A stretch of DNA of 64,000 bases from Aldersonia sp. NBC_00410 (GCF_026342035.1 NZ_JAPENM010000008.1:1-64000); one strand, 5' to 3'. Numbered from the stretch's first letter, positions 29,089 to 38,233 are shown. Numbers and translations are program-made. The notes: generated from the letters alone by a model not told the origin.

Positions 29089-30816
29089 GTGACGGCGCCG
29101 CAGCAGGACTCGAGCACGGCCGACGAACGGTCGCTCGAGGTCCGGCGCCTCTGGCACCGGACCGTCGAAACCGGACGCCGCATCCTCGGTCTCGACGCCC
29201 CGCCCGCCGACCACACCGTCGCCGTCCTGCACTACGACGAGCGGGAAGCGCCCGGCCTGACACCCCGCGAACTCGTCCAATTGCGTCACGTCCGCTGGTT
29301 CGGTGGCACCGGTGCCGTGCTGATGGCGATCGGGGCTCTCGGCGCGGGTGCCCAGCCGGTGCTGCAGAACCCCACCCAGGGCGTCCGAGTCCTCGGACTG
29401 TTCGCCCGAACCCAGACATCGTCGCTGGCCATCGCCATGACCGGAACGGTTGTCGTGGTTCTCGCGTGGTTGCTGCTCGGCAGGTTCGCGATCGGGTCGA
29501 CCAGCAGTGGCGCGCCGCTGCGTCGACTTTCTCGCTCTCAACTCGACCGGACGCTGCTGCTCTGGATCGTTCCGCTCAGCGTGGCGCCACCGATGTTCAG
29601 CCGCGACGTCTATTCCTATCTGGCGCAGAGCGAGATCACCGCGCGTGGGCTCGATCCCTACGGCGTCGGCCCGGCGCAGGCGCTCGGAGTCGACCACGTG
29701 CTCACCCGCACCGTCCCGACCATCTGGCGGGACACCCCGGCGCCGTACGGGCCGTTCTTTCTCTGGCTCGGCCGCGCGATCTCGGCGGTGACCGGAGACA
29801 ACATCGTCGTCGGCATCTTCATGCACCGACTGCTCGCGTTGCTCGGGGTGGCGCTGATCGTCTGGGCGCTCCCCAGACTCGCGCGCCGGTGCGGCGTCGC
29901 GGCGGTGAGTGCGCTGTGGCTCGGCGCGGCGAACCCCCTGCTGCTGTTCCACCTCGTCTCCGGCGTGCACAACGAAGCGCTCATGCTCGGTCTGATGCTG
30001 GCCGGGATGGAGATCGCACTCAGCGCCATCGAATCCGCGGCACCATTGCGCGGCATCAACCTCGTCCTGCTCCTCGGCGGCAGTTCGGTGATCGCGCTTT
30101 CGTCCACCATCAAGATCCCGTCGCTGATCGCGCTCGGATTCGTCGGGATGGCGCTGGCGCGACGGTGGGGCGGCAATCTGCGGGCCATCGCCGCGGCCTC
30201 GGGACTACTGCTAGCGGTGGCCGGGGCGGTGACGTTGCTGATCAGCGGCGCGAGCACGCTCGGCTTCGGCTGGATCCACACCCTCGGTACCGCGAACGCG
30301 GTGCGCAGTTGGATGTCACTGCCGACCTCGGTCGGCGTCATCACCGGATTCGGCGGAGTCCTGCTCGGCCTCGGTGACCACACCACCGCCGTGCTCAGCC
30401 TGACCCGCCCGATCGCCGCCCTCATCGCGGCGTTCGTCACACTTCGGATGCTCATCGCGGTGCTCACCGGTCGACTCCACGCGGTCGGCGCGCTCGGTGT
30501 TTCCTTGGGCACACTGGTCCTGCTGTTTCCGGTCGTGCAGCCGTGGTACTTGCTGTGGGGCGTCATTCCGCTGGCCGCATGGGCGACCACCCCGGCCTTC
30601 CGAATACCCACGATCGTGGCATCTTCCGTGGTCAGCGTGATTCTCATGCCCAACGGCGCCGAGTTCCAGCCGATCACCATCGTGCAGGCCTCGATCGCGA
30701 CGATCATCACCTGCGCGGTCCTCATCGCGCTGACCCGGAACGTGCTCCCCTGGCGGGCCGAGCCGGGACCGGCGCAGCCGGTGCAACGCACGAACGCTTA
30801 CGCTGGACCCTCGTGA
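29089..30816 (+). CDS. mptB: MptB-like polyprenol-phosphomannose-dependent alpha-1,6-mannosyltransferase
   Basis: Integral membrane GT-C glycosyltransferase (575 residues) for lipomannan/lipoarabinomannan core elongation; M. tuberculosis Rv1459c is the syntenic relative. About 12-13 hydrophobic helices follow an ~85-residue cytosolic N-terminus. The extracytoplasmic loop after the second/third helices has the catalytic-type FSRDVYSYLAQSE, and a conserved WRDTPAPYGPFFLWLGRAIS loop follows. The GTG at 29089 is used; there is no ATG nearby. The stop overlaps the ABC ATPase start (GTGA), linking it to the exporter genes. Confidence 0.88.
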   Translation: MTAPQQDSSTADERSLEVRRLWHRTVETGRRILGLDAPPADHTVAVLHYDEREAPGLTPRELVQLRHVRWFGGTGAVLMAIGALGAGAQPVLQNPTQGVRVLGLFARTQTSSLAIAMTGTVVVVLAWLLLGRFAIGSTSSGAPLRRLSRSQLDRTLLLWIVPLSVAPPMFSRDVYSYLAQSEITARGLDPYGVGPAQALGVDHVLTRTVPTIWRDTPAPYGPFFLWLGRAISAVTGDNIVVGIFMHRLLALLGVALIVWALPRLARRCGVAAVSALWLGAANPLLLFHLVSGVHNEALMLGLMLAGMEIALSAIESAAPLRGINLVLLLGGSSVIALSSTIKIPSLIALGFVGMALARRWGGNLRAIAAASGLLLAVAGAVTLLISGASTLGFGWIHTLGTANAVRSWMSLPTSVGVITGFGGVLLGLGDHTTAVLSLTRPIAALIAAFVTLRMLIAVLTGRLHAVGALGVSLGTLVLLFPVVQPWYLLWGVIPLAAWATTPAFRIPTIVASSVVSVILMPNGAEFQPITIVQASIATIITCAVLIALTRNVLPWRAEPGPAQPVQRTNAYAGPS

Positions 30817-31742
30817 CCTCAGCTGGACCTGCCGTGCGACTGACCGGTGTGGTGAAGTCGTACGGACCGGTCACCGCGGTCGACGGCCTCGATCTCGAAC
30901 TCGACCGCGCGATGGTGCTCGCGCTGCTCGGCCCCAACGGTGCCGGGAAGACGACCACCGTGGAAATGTGCGAGGGCTTCGTCCGTCCCGATGCCGGTTC
31001 GGTGCGCGTACTCGGGCTCGACCCGATCGCGGAATCCGCCGCGTTGCGGCCCCGGATCGGCGTGATGCTGCAGGGCGGCGGCGCCTACCCCGGTGCCAAG
31101 GCCGGCGAAATGCTCGGCCTGGTGGCGTCCTACTCTGCCAATCCGATCGATCCGGAGTGGCTACTGCAGACTCTCGGCTTGGTCGATGCCCGACGCACCT
31201 CCTATCGGCGGCTGTCCGGCGGCCAGCAGCAGCGGCTCGCGCTGGCCTGCGCGCTGGTCGGCCGACCCGAGCTGGTGTTCCTCGACGAACCGACCGCCGG
31301 GCTCGACGCCCAGGCGCGGCACACCGTCTGGGAGCTGATCGACTCGCTTCGCCGCGACGGGGTCAGCGTGCTGCTGACCACCCACATGATGGATGAAGCC
31401 GAACAGCTCGCCGACGAGTTGGTCATCATCGACCACGGCAAGATCGTCGCCTCCGGCACACCGTCCGAAATCACCACCCGCGGCGCCGAGGGCCAACTGC
31501 GGTTCACCGCGCCGGCACACCTCGATCTGAGCCTGCTCGAGGCCGCGCTGCCGGAGGGGTTTGCGCCACGGGAGACCTCGCCCGGCTCGTACCTGGTCGT
31601 GGGTGAAATCGATCCGCAGGTACTCGCCACCGTCACCGCCTGGTGCGCGCGGATCGGCGTACTCGCCACTGATCTGCGGGTGGATCAACGCCGGCTCGAG
31701 GACGTCTTCCTGGAGTTGACCGGACGAGAGCTGCGAGGATGA
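30813..31742 (+). CDS. ABC transporter ATP-binding protein (multidrug/DrrA-like)
   Basis: ATPase of an ABC-2 type exporter, 309 residues. Walker A LLGPNGAGKTTTVEM, Q-loop GVMLQGGGAYP, signature RRLSGGQQQRLALACAL, Walker B LVFLDEPTAGLD and H-loop LLTTHMMDEAEQL are intact; the last ~90 residues form the DrrA-like C-terminal domain. Syntenic with M. tuberculosis Rv1458c. Overlaps both neighbours by 4 bp, so mptB-ATPase-permease form one transcription unit. The exported substrate is unknown; an envelope glycolipid is a reasonable guess from the neighbour. Confidence 0.93.
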   Translation: MTSAGPAVRLTGVVKSYGPVTAVDGLDLELDRAMVLALLGPNGAGKTTTVEMCEGFVRPDAGSVRVLGLDPIAESAALRPRIGVMLQGGGAYPGAKAGEMLGLVASYSANPIDPEWLLQTLGLVDARRTSYRRLSGGQQQRLALACALVGRPELVFLDEPTAGLDAQARHTVWELIDSLRRDGVSVLLTTHMMDEAEQLADELVIIDHGKIVASGTPSEITTRGAEGQLRFTAPAHLDLSLLEAALPEGFAPRETSPGSYLVVGEIDPQVLATVTAWCARIGVLATDLRVDQRRLEDVFLELTGRELRG

Positions 31743-32590
31743 ACATCATGAGCGCCAGCGACGCCGACCGGTCGGTGGGCGAGAAGGCCGCGCGGCCGGC
31801 GGGCGAGGCGACCGTCCGGCGTGCCCGGTTTGCGCCCGGCACCTTTGCACCCGCCCCGCAGGCCAGTCCCCCTGCTCGGATGCTTGCGGCGCAGACCCGG
31901 ATGGAACTGACCCTGCTGCTGCGCAACGGCGAACAGCTCCTGCTCACCATGTTCATCCCCATCACGCTGCTGATCGGTCTGTGTCTGCTGCCGTTCGACG
32001 GACTCGGCGACAACCGGGTCGACAAGGTCGTGCCCGCCGTCATGATGGTCGCGGTGATGTCGACCGCCTTCACCGGTCAGGCCATCGCCGTCGGGTTCGA
32101 CCGGCGATACGGGGCACTGAAGCGACTCGGCGCCACCGCCCTGCCCCGCTGGGGTGTGATCGCAGGCAAAAGTGCCGCGGTACTCATCGTCGTCGTGCTG
32201 CAAGCGATCGTGCTCGGACTCATCGGTGTCGCGCTCGGCTGGCGACCCTCGATCGGCGGGCTCGCCCTCGGCGCGGTGATCATCGCACTCGGCACCGTCA
32301 CCTTCGCGACCATGGGACTCCTGCTCGGCGGCACACTGAAGGCCGAGGTCGTCCTCGCGCTGGCGAACGTGATGTGGTTCATCATGCTCGGCGTCGGCAG
32401 CATCGTCTTCGCCTCCGACGACCTGCCGGACACGCTGCGCTTCATCGCTCGGCTCGTACCGTCCGGCGCGCTGGCCGAGACACTCGAGCAGGCGCTGTAC
32501 GCAAACATCGACTGGTTCGGCGTCGCCGTGCTCGCGGTATGGGCCGCGGTATGCGGCTGGCTCGCGGCGCGCCTGTTCCGCTTCACCTGA
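31739..32590 (+). CDS. ABC-2 type transporter permease
   Basis: Membrane partner of the preceding ATPase, 283 residues. An ~50-residue Ala/Arg/Pro-rich cytosolic N-terminus is followed by six hydrophobic segments, with the cytosolic loop FDRRYGALKRLGATALPR characteristic of ABC-2 permeases. Syntenic with Rv1457c. Starts with ATGA overlap on the ATPase stop. The transcription unit probably ends here: a 53-bp hairpin repeat lies 38 bp past the stop. Confidence 0.92.
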   Translation: MNIMSASDADRSVGEKAARPAGEATVRRARFAPGTFAPAPQASPPARMLAAQTRMELTLLLRNGEQLLLTMFIPITLLIGLCLLPFDGLGDNRVDKVVPAVMMVAVMSTAFTGQAIAVGFDRRYGALKRLGATALPRWGVIAGKSAAVLIVVVLQAIVLGLIGVALGWRPSIGGLALGAVIIALGTVTFATMGLLLGGTLKAEVVLALANVMWFIMLGVGSIVFASDDLPDTLRFIARLVPSGALAETLEQALYANIDWFGVAVLAVWAAVCGWLAARLFRFT

Positions 32591-32628
32591 TTCGGCGCCT
32601 CGGGGACGACACCCCCAGTTTGCGCGCC

Positions 32629-32681
32629 GTGAATGGAAGATTTGGTGCGTTCAGCGGAGTGAACGCTTCCGTTCACTCCGC
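32629..32681. repeat. 53-bp repeat with hairpin, copy 1
   Basis: Identical over 53 bp to 36889-36941, same orientation, 4.26 kb apart. It starts GTGAATGGAAGATTTGG and contains the inverted repeat GCGGAGTGAACG-CTTC-CGTTCACTCCGC (stem at 32654-32665 and 32670-32681); in this copy the stem extends by two more pairs. It lies between the ABC permease stop and a secreted-protein gene. It could act as a terminator or be a small dispersed element. Confidence 0.9.
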
Positions 32682-32702
32682 TGGCCGTGGTCATATGTCC
32701 AG

Positions 32703-34148
32703 ATGCGAATCGTCGGTGCCATCGTCGGCACTCTCCTTCTGACCGTCGGTTTCGCGGGCGCGTCCTCGGCGACCACCACGCCGTGGGGGCCGATCGCGGA
32801 CAATCCCAATCTCGGCCCGACCGGCACCGCGACCATGCACGGCGACGCCGCGTCCTCGGATGCCACGCCGTTCGCCGGACCGGGCACCGGAAACATCGCA
32901 GTGTCGGTGTATCCGCTCGCCTCGGCCTGCCCCACCGTGCTGCAGGGGTCCGATGGCCTGGTCGTCGCCTTGTGCACAGCGATTCTCGGCCAGACACCGA
33001 CGGTCCACCTGATCGATCCCACCGTGGGTGGGGTCGGCTCGCTCGGTAGTTCCACCGGCTCGTCGGGCGGTTCGCTGGCGAGCTTCCCGCTAACCAAGGG
33101 GACGCTGCTCGGCGGGGTCTATGCGTTCGTCGACAACGCCAACCGGCTCGTCGCCGTCGACGGCAACGGTCACCTGGTGCGCATCGGACACTCCCGCACC
33201 AACAACGGCGAATGGCAGCTGACCAAGGACGCCGACACGGACCTGAGCTCCGCGATCCCGGCCGGCGACGGCGTCACCGGCCTGACACCCGGTATCGACG
33301 GCACCGTCTGGTTCGCGACCGCGGCCGGCGTCGTCGGAGCCGTCGATGCCCAGGGCGTGGCGCAGACCGTGGCGCTCGGCGCCGGTGAGCAGGTGCAGAA
33401 CAGCATCTCCACGTCACCGGCCGGACGCACCGCGGTGGCCACCACGCACGCGCTCTACGAACTCGCGGCCGACGCGTCGGGGCGGCCGCAGGTGCTGTGG
33501 CGAGCCGAATACGATCGCGGCCCGGGCCGCAAGCCCGGCATGCTGAGCTGGGGCACCGGCTCGACCCCGACCTACTTCGGGCCCGGCAACGGCGCCGAAT
33601 ACCTCACGATCGTCGACAACGCCGACAAGCAGGTCCATGCGCTCGTGTTCCGTTCCGGCAGCGGTGCGCAGGTCTGCTCGCAACCGGTGCTCACCAAGGG
33701 CGGACCCGGCAGCGAGAACTCCCCGGTCGGCATCGGCCGCACGATCGTCGTTGCAAGCACCTACGGCTACCCGTACCCCACCGTCCCGGAGGGTGCCGGC
33801 TCGTCCGAACCGCTGATCGCGCCGTTCACCGGTGGCATGACACGCGTCGACGTCGACGACACCGGCTGCCACACGGTGTGGGAGAACACCGTGCGCAGCG
33901 CTGCGGTGCCGCGGCTGTCCACCGCCGACGGAAAGCTCTACACCACCACTCGGGTCGGGCTGGACCTCACCACCCCGCTCGACGGATTCGCCTACACGGT
34001 GATCGACCCGGGCAACGGCAACGTCGTCACCTCACAACCGCTGCCGCCGACGATCGCGAGCGACACCCTGCAGATGGCCCCGCTACTCACCCCCGATGGC
34101 CGGATGCTGCAAGGCACGCTCACGGGGATCCTGCGGATCACGGGCTAG
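32703..34148 (+). CDS. Secreted protein, beta-propeller-like
   Basis: A 481-residue exported protein of unknown function. A signal peptide (MRIVGAIVGTLLLTVGFAGA, cleavage near ASSA-TT, residue ~24) is followed by repeated short beta-blade-like segments such as YAFVDNANRLVAVDGNGHLV, GTVWFATAAGVVGAVDAQGV and ALYELAADASGRPQVLWRA, the pattern of NHL/quinoprotein-type propellers. Four Cys residues occur in the mature part (SACPT, LCTAI, QVCSQ, TGCHT), perhaps as disulfides. In the tuberculosis gene order this slot (permease-ctaA junction) has no such gene. No cofactor or catalytic motif was recognised. Confidence 0.78.
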   Translation: MRIVGAIVGTLLLTVGFAGASSATTTPWGPIADNPNLGPTGTATMHGDAASSDATPFAGPGTGNIAVSVYPLASACPTVLQGSDGLVVALCTAILGQTPTVHLIDPTVGGVGSLGSSTGSSGGSLASFPLTKGTLLGGVYAFVDNANRLVAVDGNGHLVRIGHSRTNNGEWQLTKDADTDLSSAIPAGDGVTGLTPGIDGTVWFATAAGVVGAVDAQGVAQTVALGAGEQVQNSISTSPAGRTAVATTHALYELAADASGRPQVLWRAEYDRGPGRKPGMLSWGTGSTPTYFGPGNGAEYLTIVDNADKQVHALVFRSGSGAQVCSQPVLTKGGPGSENSPVGIGRTIVVASTYGYPYPTVPEGAGSSEPLIAPFTGGMTRVDVDDTGCHTVWENTVRSAAVPRLSTADGKLYTTTRVGLDLTTPLDGFAYTVIDPGNGNVVTSQPLPPTIASDTLQMAPLLTPDGRMLQGTLTGILRITG

Positions 34149-34221
34149 CGGCTCGGCCCGCAATGCCGCAGGCGTTCATCCCAACGACGGTGTGTAGTGG
34201 ACCGGGCTCTACCATGGTCTG

Positions 34222-35196
34222 GTGCTTTATCGCGGCTTTCTGAGCCTGGTCGACCGCCTTCCGCTGCCCACACTCCGCGTGCAGCGGTGGATCGCGATCG
34301 CGGTCATCCTCTCCCAGGCCGGGATTTCGGTGACCGGGGCCGTCGTGCGCGTCACGGCCTCTGGGCTCGGCTGCCCCACCTGGCCGCAGTGTTTCCCCGG
34401 CAGCTTCACCCCCGTCGGGGTGTCCGAGGTGCCTGTGGTGCACCAGGCCGTCGAGTTCGGCAACCGCATGCTCACCTTCGCGGTGGTGCTGTGTGCTGCG
34501 CTGATCGTTCTCGCAGTGACCCGGGCCCGGCGCCGTCGCGAGGTTCTCGTGTTCGCGTGGTTGATGCCCGGCGGGACCGTGGTGCAGGCCGTACTCGGTG
34601 GTCTCACCGTCCGGACCGGGCTGCTGTGGTGGACGGTCTCCGTGCATCTGCTCGCATCGATGGTGATGGTGTGGCTCGCCGTACTTCTCTACGTCAAGAT
34701 CGGCGAACCCGACGGCGGCGTGCCCACCGTGCAGGTGCCCGCTCCGCTGCGCTGGCTGACCGGCTTGTGCGGAGTCGCGCTGACCGGGGTGCTGATCGCA
34801 GGAACGCTGGTCACCGGGGCGGGGCCGCACGCGGGCGACAAGAGCATCGACAATCCCGTGGCCCGGCTCGAGGTGGAAATCGTCACGCTCGTGCATCTGC
34901 ACGCACAGTTCCTGGTGGGCTACCTGGCCCTGCTGGTCGGGTTGGGCTTCGGCCTCTACGCCGTCGGCGCGTCCGCGGCGGTCAAGCAACGCCTGCACGT
35001 GGTGCTCGCGCTCGTCGTCGCCCAGGCGCTCGTCGGTGTGGTGCAGTACTTCACCGACGTCCCGGCCGTGCTCGTCGCGGTCCACGTGGGTGGGGCCGCG
35101 GCATGCACCGCCGCGACCGCCGCGCTCTGGGCGTCGTGCCGCACGCGTGAAGTCGCACCGGTCGCAGTGCCCCGCGGCGCCGCCGCCGCGCACTAA
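34222..35196 (+). CDS. ctaA: CtaA, haem A synthase (COX15 family)
   Basis: Integral membrane enzyme that oxidises the C8 methyl of haem O to make haem A for cytochrome aa3 oxidase; 324 residues, eight helices in two similar halves. Haem-ligand histidines appear in VVHQAVEFGNRM and VSVHLLASM of the first half and VHLHAQFLVGY and VAVHVGGA of the second; the extracellular CPTWPQCFPG loop has the conserved Cys pair. GTG 34222 starts the protein. Partner CtaB is encoded 1.8 kb downstream on the opposite strand. Confidence 0.94.
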   Translation: MLYRGFLSLVDRLPLPTLRVQRWIAIAVILSQAGISVTGAVVRVTASGLGCPTWPQCFPGSFTPVGVSEVPVVHQAVEFGNRMLTFAVVLCAALIVLAVTRARRRREVLVFAWLMPGGTVVQAVLGGLTVRTGLLWWTVSVHLLASMVMVWLAVLLYVKIGEPDGGVPTVQVPAPLRWLTGLCGVALTGVLIAGTLVTGAGPHAGDKSIDNPVARLEVEIVTLVHLHAQFLVGYLALLVGLGFGLYAVGASAAVKQRLHVVLALVVAQALVGVVQYFTDVPAVLVAVHVGGAAACTAATAALWASCRTREVAPVAVPRGAAAAH

Positions 35197-35208
35197 CTGG
35201 GCCGAGCG

Positions 35209-35568
35209 CTACTTCTCGTTGCGGGCCTTCGGGAACCGCTTCTGCTTCGCCACCCAGCCGGCCATCTTCGCCCAGTGGCCCCGGCGCGGGTTGGCCTTGG
35301 CGACGAGTTCGCGCTCCCACTCTTCGGTGGCGGTCACCGACGGCACCGCGTCGACGACGGCGCGTGCGGTCGCCAGGTCCTTGACCATCCGATCGCCGAG
35401 CACGCCATCGTCACCGACCAGCGTGATCCGCACACCCATCCGGCCGATCGGCTGCAACACCGCGCTCGCCGACCCGCCGTGCTCGGCGGCAAAGGATTCG
35501 ACGGAGCTGCGCACCTTCGCGGGCACGGCGATCTGGACGGGGGCGTCTTCGGTGGGCGCGGTCGTCAT
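35209..35568 (-). CDS. Conserved actinobacterial hypothetical protein
   Basis: A 119-residue soluble protein of unknown function. An alpha/beta N-terminal portion (VQIAVPAKVRSSVESFAAEH, VLQPIGRMGVRITLVGDDG) leads to a basic, aromatic C-terminus (RRGHWAKMAGWVAKQKRFPK). ATG 35568 is used; a longer frame would run into qor. It lies between ctaA (convergent, 12 bp) and qor (divergent, 61 bp); a gene of this kind occupies the same place in mycobacteria (Rv1455, from memory). Confidence 0.75.
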   Translation of the reverse strand: MTTAPTEDAPVQIAVPAKVRSSVESFAAEHGGSASAVLQPIGRMGVRITLVGDDGVLGDRMVKDLATARAVVDAVPSVTATEEWERELVAKANPRRGHWAKMAGWVAKQKRFPKARNEK

Positions 35569-35629
35569 GCCAGCAGAATACTGCGCGGTCTGTGCCGGGG
35601 CCGATTCGGCCGGGTGTAGAACGGGAACC

Positions 35630-36595
35630 ATGCGTGCAATCCAGGTCTCGGAAAACGGCGGTCCCGACGTACTCCTTCTCGCCGACGTACCCGACCCGCA
35701 GGTAGGTCCGGGCAAGCTGCTCGTTCGCGTCGAGGCGAGCGGCGTGAACTTCATCGACACCTATTACCGGACCGGCGCCTACCAGCGCCCGCTGCCATAC
35801 GTGGCAGGCGAGGAGGGCAGCGGCGTCGTCGAAGCGGTCGGCGACGACGTGACCGGTTTCGCAGTGGGCGACCGCGTGGCATCGGCATCCGCGACCGGCA
35901 GTTACGCCGAACTCGTCGCGATCGATGCGGCGGCAGCGGTGCCGGTACCCGACGGGGTCGGGGCGCCGGAGGCGGCCTCCGCGCTGCTGCAGGGCATGAC
36001 CGCGCACTACCTGCTCGAATCGGTGTACCGGCCCGAGCCCGGTGAGACGGTGCTGGTGCACGCCGGCGCAGGCGGAGTCGGCGCGATGCTCACTCAGCTC
36101 GCCGTCGCACGGGGTGTGCGCGTAATCACGACTGTTTCCACCGACGAGAAGGAAGAGCTCAGCCGCACGGCCGGTGCCGCGGAAGTGCTGCGCTACGGCG
36201 ACGACCTGGCCGACCGGGTGCGCGAGCTGACCAGCGGCGAGGGCGTCGCCGCGGTGTACGACGGTGTGGGCGCCACGACCTTCGATGCCAGCCTGGCGTC
36301 GCTGCGAGTGCGCGGCACCCTCGCCCTGTTCGGCGCGGCCAGCGGCAAGGTCGACCCGGTCGATCCGCAGCGGCTCAACTCGGCGGGATCGGTGCTGCTG
36401 ACCCGCCCAAAACTGGCCGACTTCGTCCGCGACCGCGAGGAACTGCTGTGGCGGGCGGGGGACGTGTTCGCCGCCGTCGCCGACAAGACGCTCACCGTCC
36501 GGATCGGCGCGAGCTATCCCCTCGCCGAAGCAGCACAGGCCCATCGCGATCTGGAGGGTCGCAAGACCACGGGTTCGATCGTGCTGTTGCCCTGA
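35630..36595 (+). CDS. qor: Quinone oxidoreductase (zeta-crystallin/QOR type)
   Basis: Zinc-free medium-chain reductase of 321 residues that reduces quinones with NADPH. The N-terminus MRAIQVSENGGPDVL, the substrate loop GVNFIDTYYRTGAYQ, the cofactor motif LVHAGAGGVGAMLTQLA and TTVSTDEKEEL, and the C-terminal LEGRKTTGSIVLLP are all typical of QOR1. No zinc-ligand Cys cluster is present. Syntenic with Rv1454c. Followed by the long inverted repeat at 36626. Confidence 0.95.
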   Translation: MRAIQVSENGGPDVLLLADVPDPQVGPGKLLVRVEASGVNFIDTYYRTGAYQRPLPYVAGEEGSGVVEAVGDDVTGFAVGDRVASASATGSYAELVAIDAAAAVPVPDGVGAPEAASALLQGMTAHYLLESVYRPEPGETVLVHAGAGGVGAMLTQLAVARGVRVITTVSTDEKEELSRTAGAAEVLRYGDDLADRVRELTSGEGVAAVYDGVGATTFDASLASLRVRGTLALFGAASGKVDPVDPQRLNSAGSVLLTRPKLADFVRDREELLWRAGDVFAAVADKTLTVRIGASYPLAEAAQAHRDLEGRKTTGSIVLLP

Positions 36596-36625
36596 ACCAT
36601 CCCCTGGCGGGACGCACTCTCGTTA

Positions 36626-36680
36626 TCGACTGAACGGAACCGTTCAGTCGATTGGATCGACTGAACGGTTCCGTTCAGTC
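36626..36680. repeat. Long nested inverted repeat (24-bp stem)
   Basis: Two units, each itself an inverted repeat around a 2-bp centre: 36626-36651 (half-sites TCGACTGAACGG and CCGTTCAGTCGA, centre AA) and 36657-36680 (centre TT). Unit 2 is the reverse complement of unit 1, so they can also pair as one 24-bp hairpin with the 5-nt loop TTGGA. Position 31 bp after the qor stop suggests a terminator; the symmetry would equally suit a protein-binding site. Confidence 0.9.
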
Positions 36681-36888
36681 CGGGAGCGCCGCACGACACG
36701 AGACAATGTCAGGGGCGGCGGCCAGGGCAGGCGATGGGCTCGAGCGCCTGAGCTGAATTTCGACCGTCCAGAGGGCGGTTGTCGGGAGAAGATCTCGGAA
36801 TCGCGTCCGGTCACCGCCCCTTCGATGAGCCTATGGACGGTTCGCAGATCGGCCACGCGCGCTCTTGACCCGATATGTCCGCTGCGGT

Positions 36889-36941
36889 GTGAATGGAAGA
36901 TTTGGTGCGTTCAGCGGAGTGAACGCTTCCGTTCACTCCGC
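36889..36941. repeat. 53-bp repeat with hairpin, copy 2
   Basis: Exact copy of 32629-32681. Here it lies 53 bp beyond the 3' end of ctaB. The internal stem-loop is at 36914-36941. A GATATGTCC string just before this copy resembles CATATGTCC just after copy 1, so flanking similarity may extend beyond the core. Confidence 0.9.
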
Positions 36942-36994
36942 CGTGAGCGAGCGCTCAGCGGCGTGTCGCACGACGGCGTGTCGGAACGGACGGG

Positions 36995-37966
36995 TTAGAA
37001 CCAGCTGCCGACGGTGCTGAAGCCGAGCACGGAGTCCACCGCGAGCCCGACGAAGACCACCGCGAGGTAGTTGTTCGATTGCAGGAACAGCCGCAGCGGC
37101 TTGACCGACTCGCCGCGCCGCACTCCGGCGTACAACTGGTGCGCCATCAGCAGGAACCAGGCTCCGGCAGCGATCGCGACCGCGGCGTAGATCACGCCCG
37201 CGGCGGGGATCAGCGCGAACGTCGCGAGCACGGTGAGCCAGGTGTAGATGACGATTTGCTTGGTGACCGCCTGCTCGGTGGCGACGACGGGCAGCATCGG
37301 CACCCCGGCCGCCGCGTAGTCCTCCTTGTAGCGCATGGCCAGCGCCCAGGTGTGCGGCGGCGTCCAGAAGAAGATCACGGCGAACATCACCAGCGCCTGC
37401 CAGCCGATGCTCCCCGTGACGGCGGCCCAGCCGACCAGCACCGGCATGCAACCCGCCGCACCGCCCCACACGACGTTCTGCGAGGTGCGTCGTTTCAGGC
37501 CGAGCGTGTAGACGAAGACATAGAACAGGATCGTCGCGACGACGAGCAGGCCGGACAGCAGATTGGCCCGCCACCACAGCCAGGCGAACGAGGCGACGCC
37601 GAGCACGAGCCCGAACACCAGCGCGTGTGAGGTCTTTACCGCCTCGCGGGCCAGCGGCCGCCGCGCTGTGCGTTTCATCACCTTGTCGATGTCGGCGTCG
37701 ACCACGCAGTTGAGCGTGTTCGCGCTCGCTGCGCCCATCCAGCCGCCGAACAGGGTGCTCAGCACGAGCACGATGTCGACCGAGCCGCGCGCGGCGAGCA
37801 GCATCGACGGAATGGTCGCAACGAGGAGGAGTTCGATTACGCGTGGCTTGGTGAGCGCGAGATACGCAAGCATCCGCCGGACGACCAGCGGTTGATTGGT
37901 TTCGGCCGGCGATCCGCTCGCCGGTGCCGGGCTGACGAGGCCATGGCCACGCGGGCGTGTCCCCAT
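36995..37966 (-). CDS. ctaB: CtaB, protohaem IX farnesyltransferase (haem O synthase)
   Basis: UbiA-family membrane prenyltransferase (323 residues, about nine helices) that attaches farnesyl to haem B. Asp-rich motifs: [15 protein letters not shown] in loop 2-3 and the second loop [18 protein letters not shown]; the first helix block [15 protein letters not shown] is diagnostic. ATG 37966 is chosen because AAGGAG (complement of 37978-37983) lies 11 bp upstream; a much longer in-frame reading has no prenyltransferase homology. Divergent from tkt, as in mycobacteria. Confidence 0.95.
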   Translation of the reverse strand: MGTRPRGHGLVSPAPASGSPAETNQPLVVRRMLAYLALTKPRVIELLLVATIPSMLLAARGSVDIVLVLSTLFGGWMGAASANTLNCVVDADIDKVMKRTARRPLAREAVKTSHALVFGLVLGVASFAWLWWRANLLSGLLVVATILFYVFVYTLGLKRRTSQNVVWGGAAGCMPVLVGWAAVTGSIGWQALVMFAVIFFWTPPHTWALAMRYKEDYAAAGVPMLPVVATEQAVTKQIVIYTWLTVLATFALIPAAGVIYAAVAIAAGAWFLLMAHQLYAGVRRGESVKPLRLFLQSNNYLAVVFVGLAVDSVLGFSTVGSWF

Positions 37967-38233
37967 CCGCACTCGATCTCCTTGCACCAGCGCCAGTATC
38001 CGGCTCGATTCCACAGCAGCGGCGCCACGGCACGAGGCGGCTACTACAGATGATGGTAGACGGCACCAACCGCACGCGGCGCACGCCCCCGTCCCCTTCG
38101 GCATCAGATCGATGGAGTGTCGGCATCGACTCCGCCGGAGAACTAAGGTTGAGCGCGAAGCCAGTTGTTGCCGCACCTTCAGTGCAGCCGTCGATCACCT
38201 CCGAACATCGAACACGCCAGGAGAACCTCGCTC

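Larger units (their letters stand above)
36596..36994. other. Non-coding interval between qor and ctaB
   Basis: About 400 bp between the convergent genes qor and ctaB with no credible coding frame. It contains the long inverted repeat at 36626-36680 and copy 2 of the 53-bp repeat at 36889-36941; the ~200 bp between them shows no recognisable feature. Confidence 0.8.
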
